A DNA stretch of 64,000 nt, from contig NZ_LMKM01000033.1 of assembly GCF_001421515.1 (NCBI RefSeq), positions 260,011 through 324,010 on the forward strand, read 5' to 3'. The notes beneath the pieces were generated by a model. The model did no database searches. It had not been told where the DNA came from and saw only the letters and a list, made by a program, of their open reading frames with translations. This stretch comes from Pedobacter sp. Leaf216. Lineage in GTDB: Bacteria > Bacteroidota > Bacteroidia > Sphingobacteriales > Sphingobacteriaceae. A program made the translations under genes and the position numbers. This document shows positions 62,460 to 64,000 of this stretch, one piece after another (position 1 is the stretch's first letter; each line of letters begins with the position of its first letter).

Positions 62460-63482
62460 ATGAAAGTATTCCAAACAATCAAGAGTTTCTTTATTGCGCT
62501 TTACCACCTTTTTACTGCTGCCGGAAAAGGCTTTGTAGAGGATAGGGTAACAAAACTAAGTGCGTCATTAGCATATTATACTATTTTTTCGCTTACACCG
62601 CTTATTATAATCATGCTATCGGCCGCTACCCTATTTTTTGGCGACAAAAGAAATGAGGAAACAAGGGGCCAGTTTTATGGGCAGATCACCGAGATGGTTG
62701 GCAAAGATGCAGCTACACAAATCCAAGGTTTTGTAGAACATGCCAATAAATCGGGGCAATCTACCATTGGTTTAATTATTGGAATAGGCACATTGATTAT
62801 TGGTTCTACTGCAATTTTTATTGAGATTCAAGATAGCATCAACATGATTTGGAAAGTAAAGGCTGTGCCCAAAAAAGGCTGGATAAAAATGCTTTCTAAC
62901 AGGTTGTTGTCGTTCTCATTAATTGTTTCGATGGGATTTCTACTACTTGTTTCGCTGGTGGTTAACACTGTGGTAGTGGGTTTGGGATCTAAATTAGGCG
63001 ACCTGCTTTCGAAAAGTAAAATAGATGAAGTTATCCCCGTTGCAAACGATACAATGACCATTCTGGTTTATATTTTAAACAATGTAATAACCCTTGCTGC
63101 CGTTACTGCTGTATTTGCTGTTATTTTTAAAGTATTGCCAGATGTGATCATCCGATGGAAATCGGCAATAATTGGGGCCTTGTTTACAGCTTTACTTTTT
63201 AGTTTGGGTAAATACCTGATCGGGATTTATATAGAAAAAGGTAATCCAGGATCTGCCTTTGGCGCAGCAAGTTCCATCATCGTAATTTTATTGTGGATAT
63301 ATTATACCTCAATTATACTTTACTTTGGAGCTGAATTTACCCAGGCCTATGCAGAAAAGTATGACAATGGAATTTCTCCAAGTAAATATGCTGTTTTTAC
63401 TAAAATTACTATTGTAGAGAAAAAGGTAGATGTATTGCCACCACAGCACCCTGAAGATACTGTTGAAGTAAATAAAGAATAA
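62460..63482 (+). CDS. YihY/BrkB family membrane protein
   Basis: 340 residues with six membrane helices; YihY signature AASLAYYTIFSLTPLIIIML (here KLSASLAYYTIFSLTPLIII), later SIIVILLWIYYTSIILYFGA EFTQ-type segment around residue 290. It begins seven bases after tamL, so it is in the same operon. The family function is unsettled (once proposed as RNase BN, later withdrawn). It could take part in envelope lipid handling, given its partner genes. Confidence 0.9.
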   Translation: MKVFQTIKSFFIALYHLFTAAGKGFVEDRVTKLSASLAYYTIFSLTPLIIIMLSAATLFFGDKRNEETRGQFYGQITEMVGKDAATQIQGFVEHANKSGQSTIGLIIGIGTLIIGSTAIFIEIQDSINMIWKVKAVPKKGWIKMLSNRLLSFSLIVSMGFLLLVSLVVNTVVVGLGSKLGDLLSKSKIDEVIPVANDTMTILVYILNNVITLAAVTAVFAVIFKVLPDVIIRWKSAIIGALFTALLFSLGKYLIGIYIEKGNPGSAFGAASSIIVILLWIYYTSIILYFGAEFTQAYAEKYDNGISPSKYAVFTKITIVEKKVDVLPPQHPEDTVEVNKE

Positions 63483-63622
63483 TTCTGTTCGCGGAGTTTA
63501 GTTCAAAATTACGAATCATCGCCACCAATATTCAATATCAATCGTGATCCAGCATTTGTTTCAGGATCTATAAATAACTTTCCGCTCTCTAAGGAATTCC
63601 TCATTTAAAGTGGATTAGATCA

Positions 63623-63845
63623 TAACCACCCCTCAAAGGGTCGGCACCGAGTCTTTTTGCATCGGCTTCGAACCTTTTGCACCCTTAACCACCCCTCGGA
63701 GGGTCGGCACCGAGCCTTTTTGCCCCGGTTTCGAGCCTTTTGCACCCTTAACCACCCCTCGGAAGGCCGGCACCGAGCCTTTTTGCTCCGGTTTCGAGCC
63801 TTTTGCACCCTTAACCACCCCTCAAAGAGTCGGCACCGAGCCTTT
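63623..63845. repeat. 63-bp tandem repeat array (four units)
   Basis: Units begin at 63623, 63686, 63749 and 63812, each with TAACCACCCCTC, GGCACCGAGCCTTTTTGC and CGGTTTCGAGCCTTTTGCACC. The last unit is partial. The period is a multiple of three, so reading frames stay open on both strands; no real gene is claimed. Confidence 0.92.
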
Positions 63846-63883
63846 CGAGCAGAGAAATCTAATGAACATATATCCCATAGATG

Positions 63884-63900
63884 CTGAAACAAGTTCAGCA
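63884..63900. repeat. TGCTGAAACAAGTTCAGCA palindrome
   Basis: The perfect-arm TGCTGAA...TTCAGCA palindrome borders the tandem array; a variant, GATCCAGCATTTGTTTCAGGATC, lies at about 63546-63570, on the other side. Confidence 0.6.
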
Positions 63901-63968
63901 AGACGCAAGATTGTTGACAAATGAATCTTAAAGCAATTCTTCCTTAATTATTTCATTTTGAGTTATAT

Positions 63969-63996
63969 AGTCCTCGTTTGTAACGAGGATTTTTGA
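63969..63996. terminator. TCCTCGTTTGTAACGAGGA hairpin
   Basis: TCCTCGTT, loop TGT, AACGAGGA followed by TTTTT. It looks like a terminator, but with no gene upstream it may be another dispersed palindrome. Confidence 0.5.
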
Positions 63997-64000
63997 GGTA

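Noticed and set aside
63620..63901. Open frames on both strands over the 63-bp repeats
   Set aside because: They arise because the repeat period is a multiple of three; the start of the - strand frame (MLNLFQHLWDI) is encoded by the TGCTGAA palindrome family, not by a gene.

Overview
The window looks like a chromosomal segment of a member of the Bacteroidota, most likely family Sphingobacteriaceae (Pedobacter-like). Four things point there: AT-rich DNA with few Shine-Dalgarno sites but several exact TAnnTTTG (-7) promoter elements; type IX secretion proteins (a CHU_C C-terminal domain and a PorP/SprF protein); a lipoprotein TamA variant (TamL) beside TamB; and a PNGase F-like secreted enzyme. 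There are many short palindromic interspersed repeats. I see no rRNA, tRNA, CRISPR array, prophage or intact insertion sequence. The genus is inferred, not demonstrated.

Layout. 1-9.0 kb: branched-chain amino acid genes on the + strand, ilvC (5' cut by the window) - leuC - small monooxygenase-like gene - leuD - tandem ABC ATPase - leuB - leuA - ilvA. 9.1-16 kb: a cupin gene framed by two repeats, a frameshifted DUF4230 gene, a lipoprotein, an ABC ATPase, a 49-residue antitoxin-like protein, an ECF sigma factor / membrane protein / outer-membrane protein set, and another envelope protein. 16-26.9 kb: a heme cluster on the - strand, hemA, hemC-hemD fusion, hemB, hemL, a two-component system with a TPR membrane protein, hemE, a zeta-toxin-like kinase with a small partner, and hemJ. 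It covers the C5 route from glutamyl-tRNA to uroporphyrinogen III and coproporphyrinogen III, plus protoporphyrinogen oxidation.

27-32 kb: a DoxX-like protein and a surface/secretion locus (a TSP3-repeat protein; an Ig-like secreted protein; a CHU_C protein; PorP/SprF). 32-40.5 kb: alpha/beta hydrolase, a probable frameshifted small membrane gene, YbdG-like MscS channel, a tandem array of large palindromes, long-form ispG carrying a repeat-derived insert, and an RDD / LiaF-like / PspC / SDR set. 40.5-48.8 kb: mlaE-mlaF, a DUF2281 protein, an rRNA-type methyltransferase, two secreted proteins, msrA, and a TPP riboswitch controlling a PnuC-family transporter and an acyl-CoA-dehydrogenase-like flavoprotein. 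48.9-64 kb: topoisomerase IV subunit A, a PNGase F-like protein, cdd, the tamB-tamL-yihY operon, and a 63-bp tandem repeat array.

Most of the window is core metabolism and envelope biogenesis. The items most worth a second look are the riboswitch-controlled transporter plus flavoprotein pair, the palindrome array upstream of the mechanosensitive channel, interspersed repeats that have become part of proteins (IspG, the leu-operon monooxygenase) or of the riboswitch, the asymmetric tandem ABC ATPase in the leu operon, and the zeta-like kinase pair inside the heme cluster.
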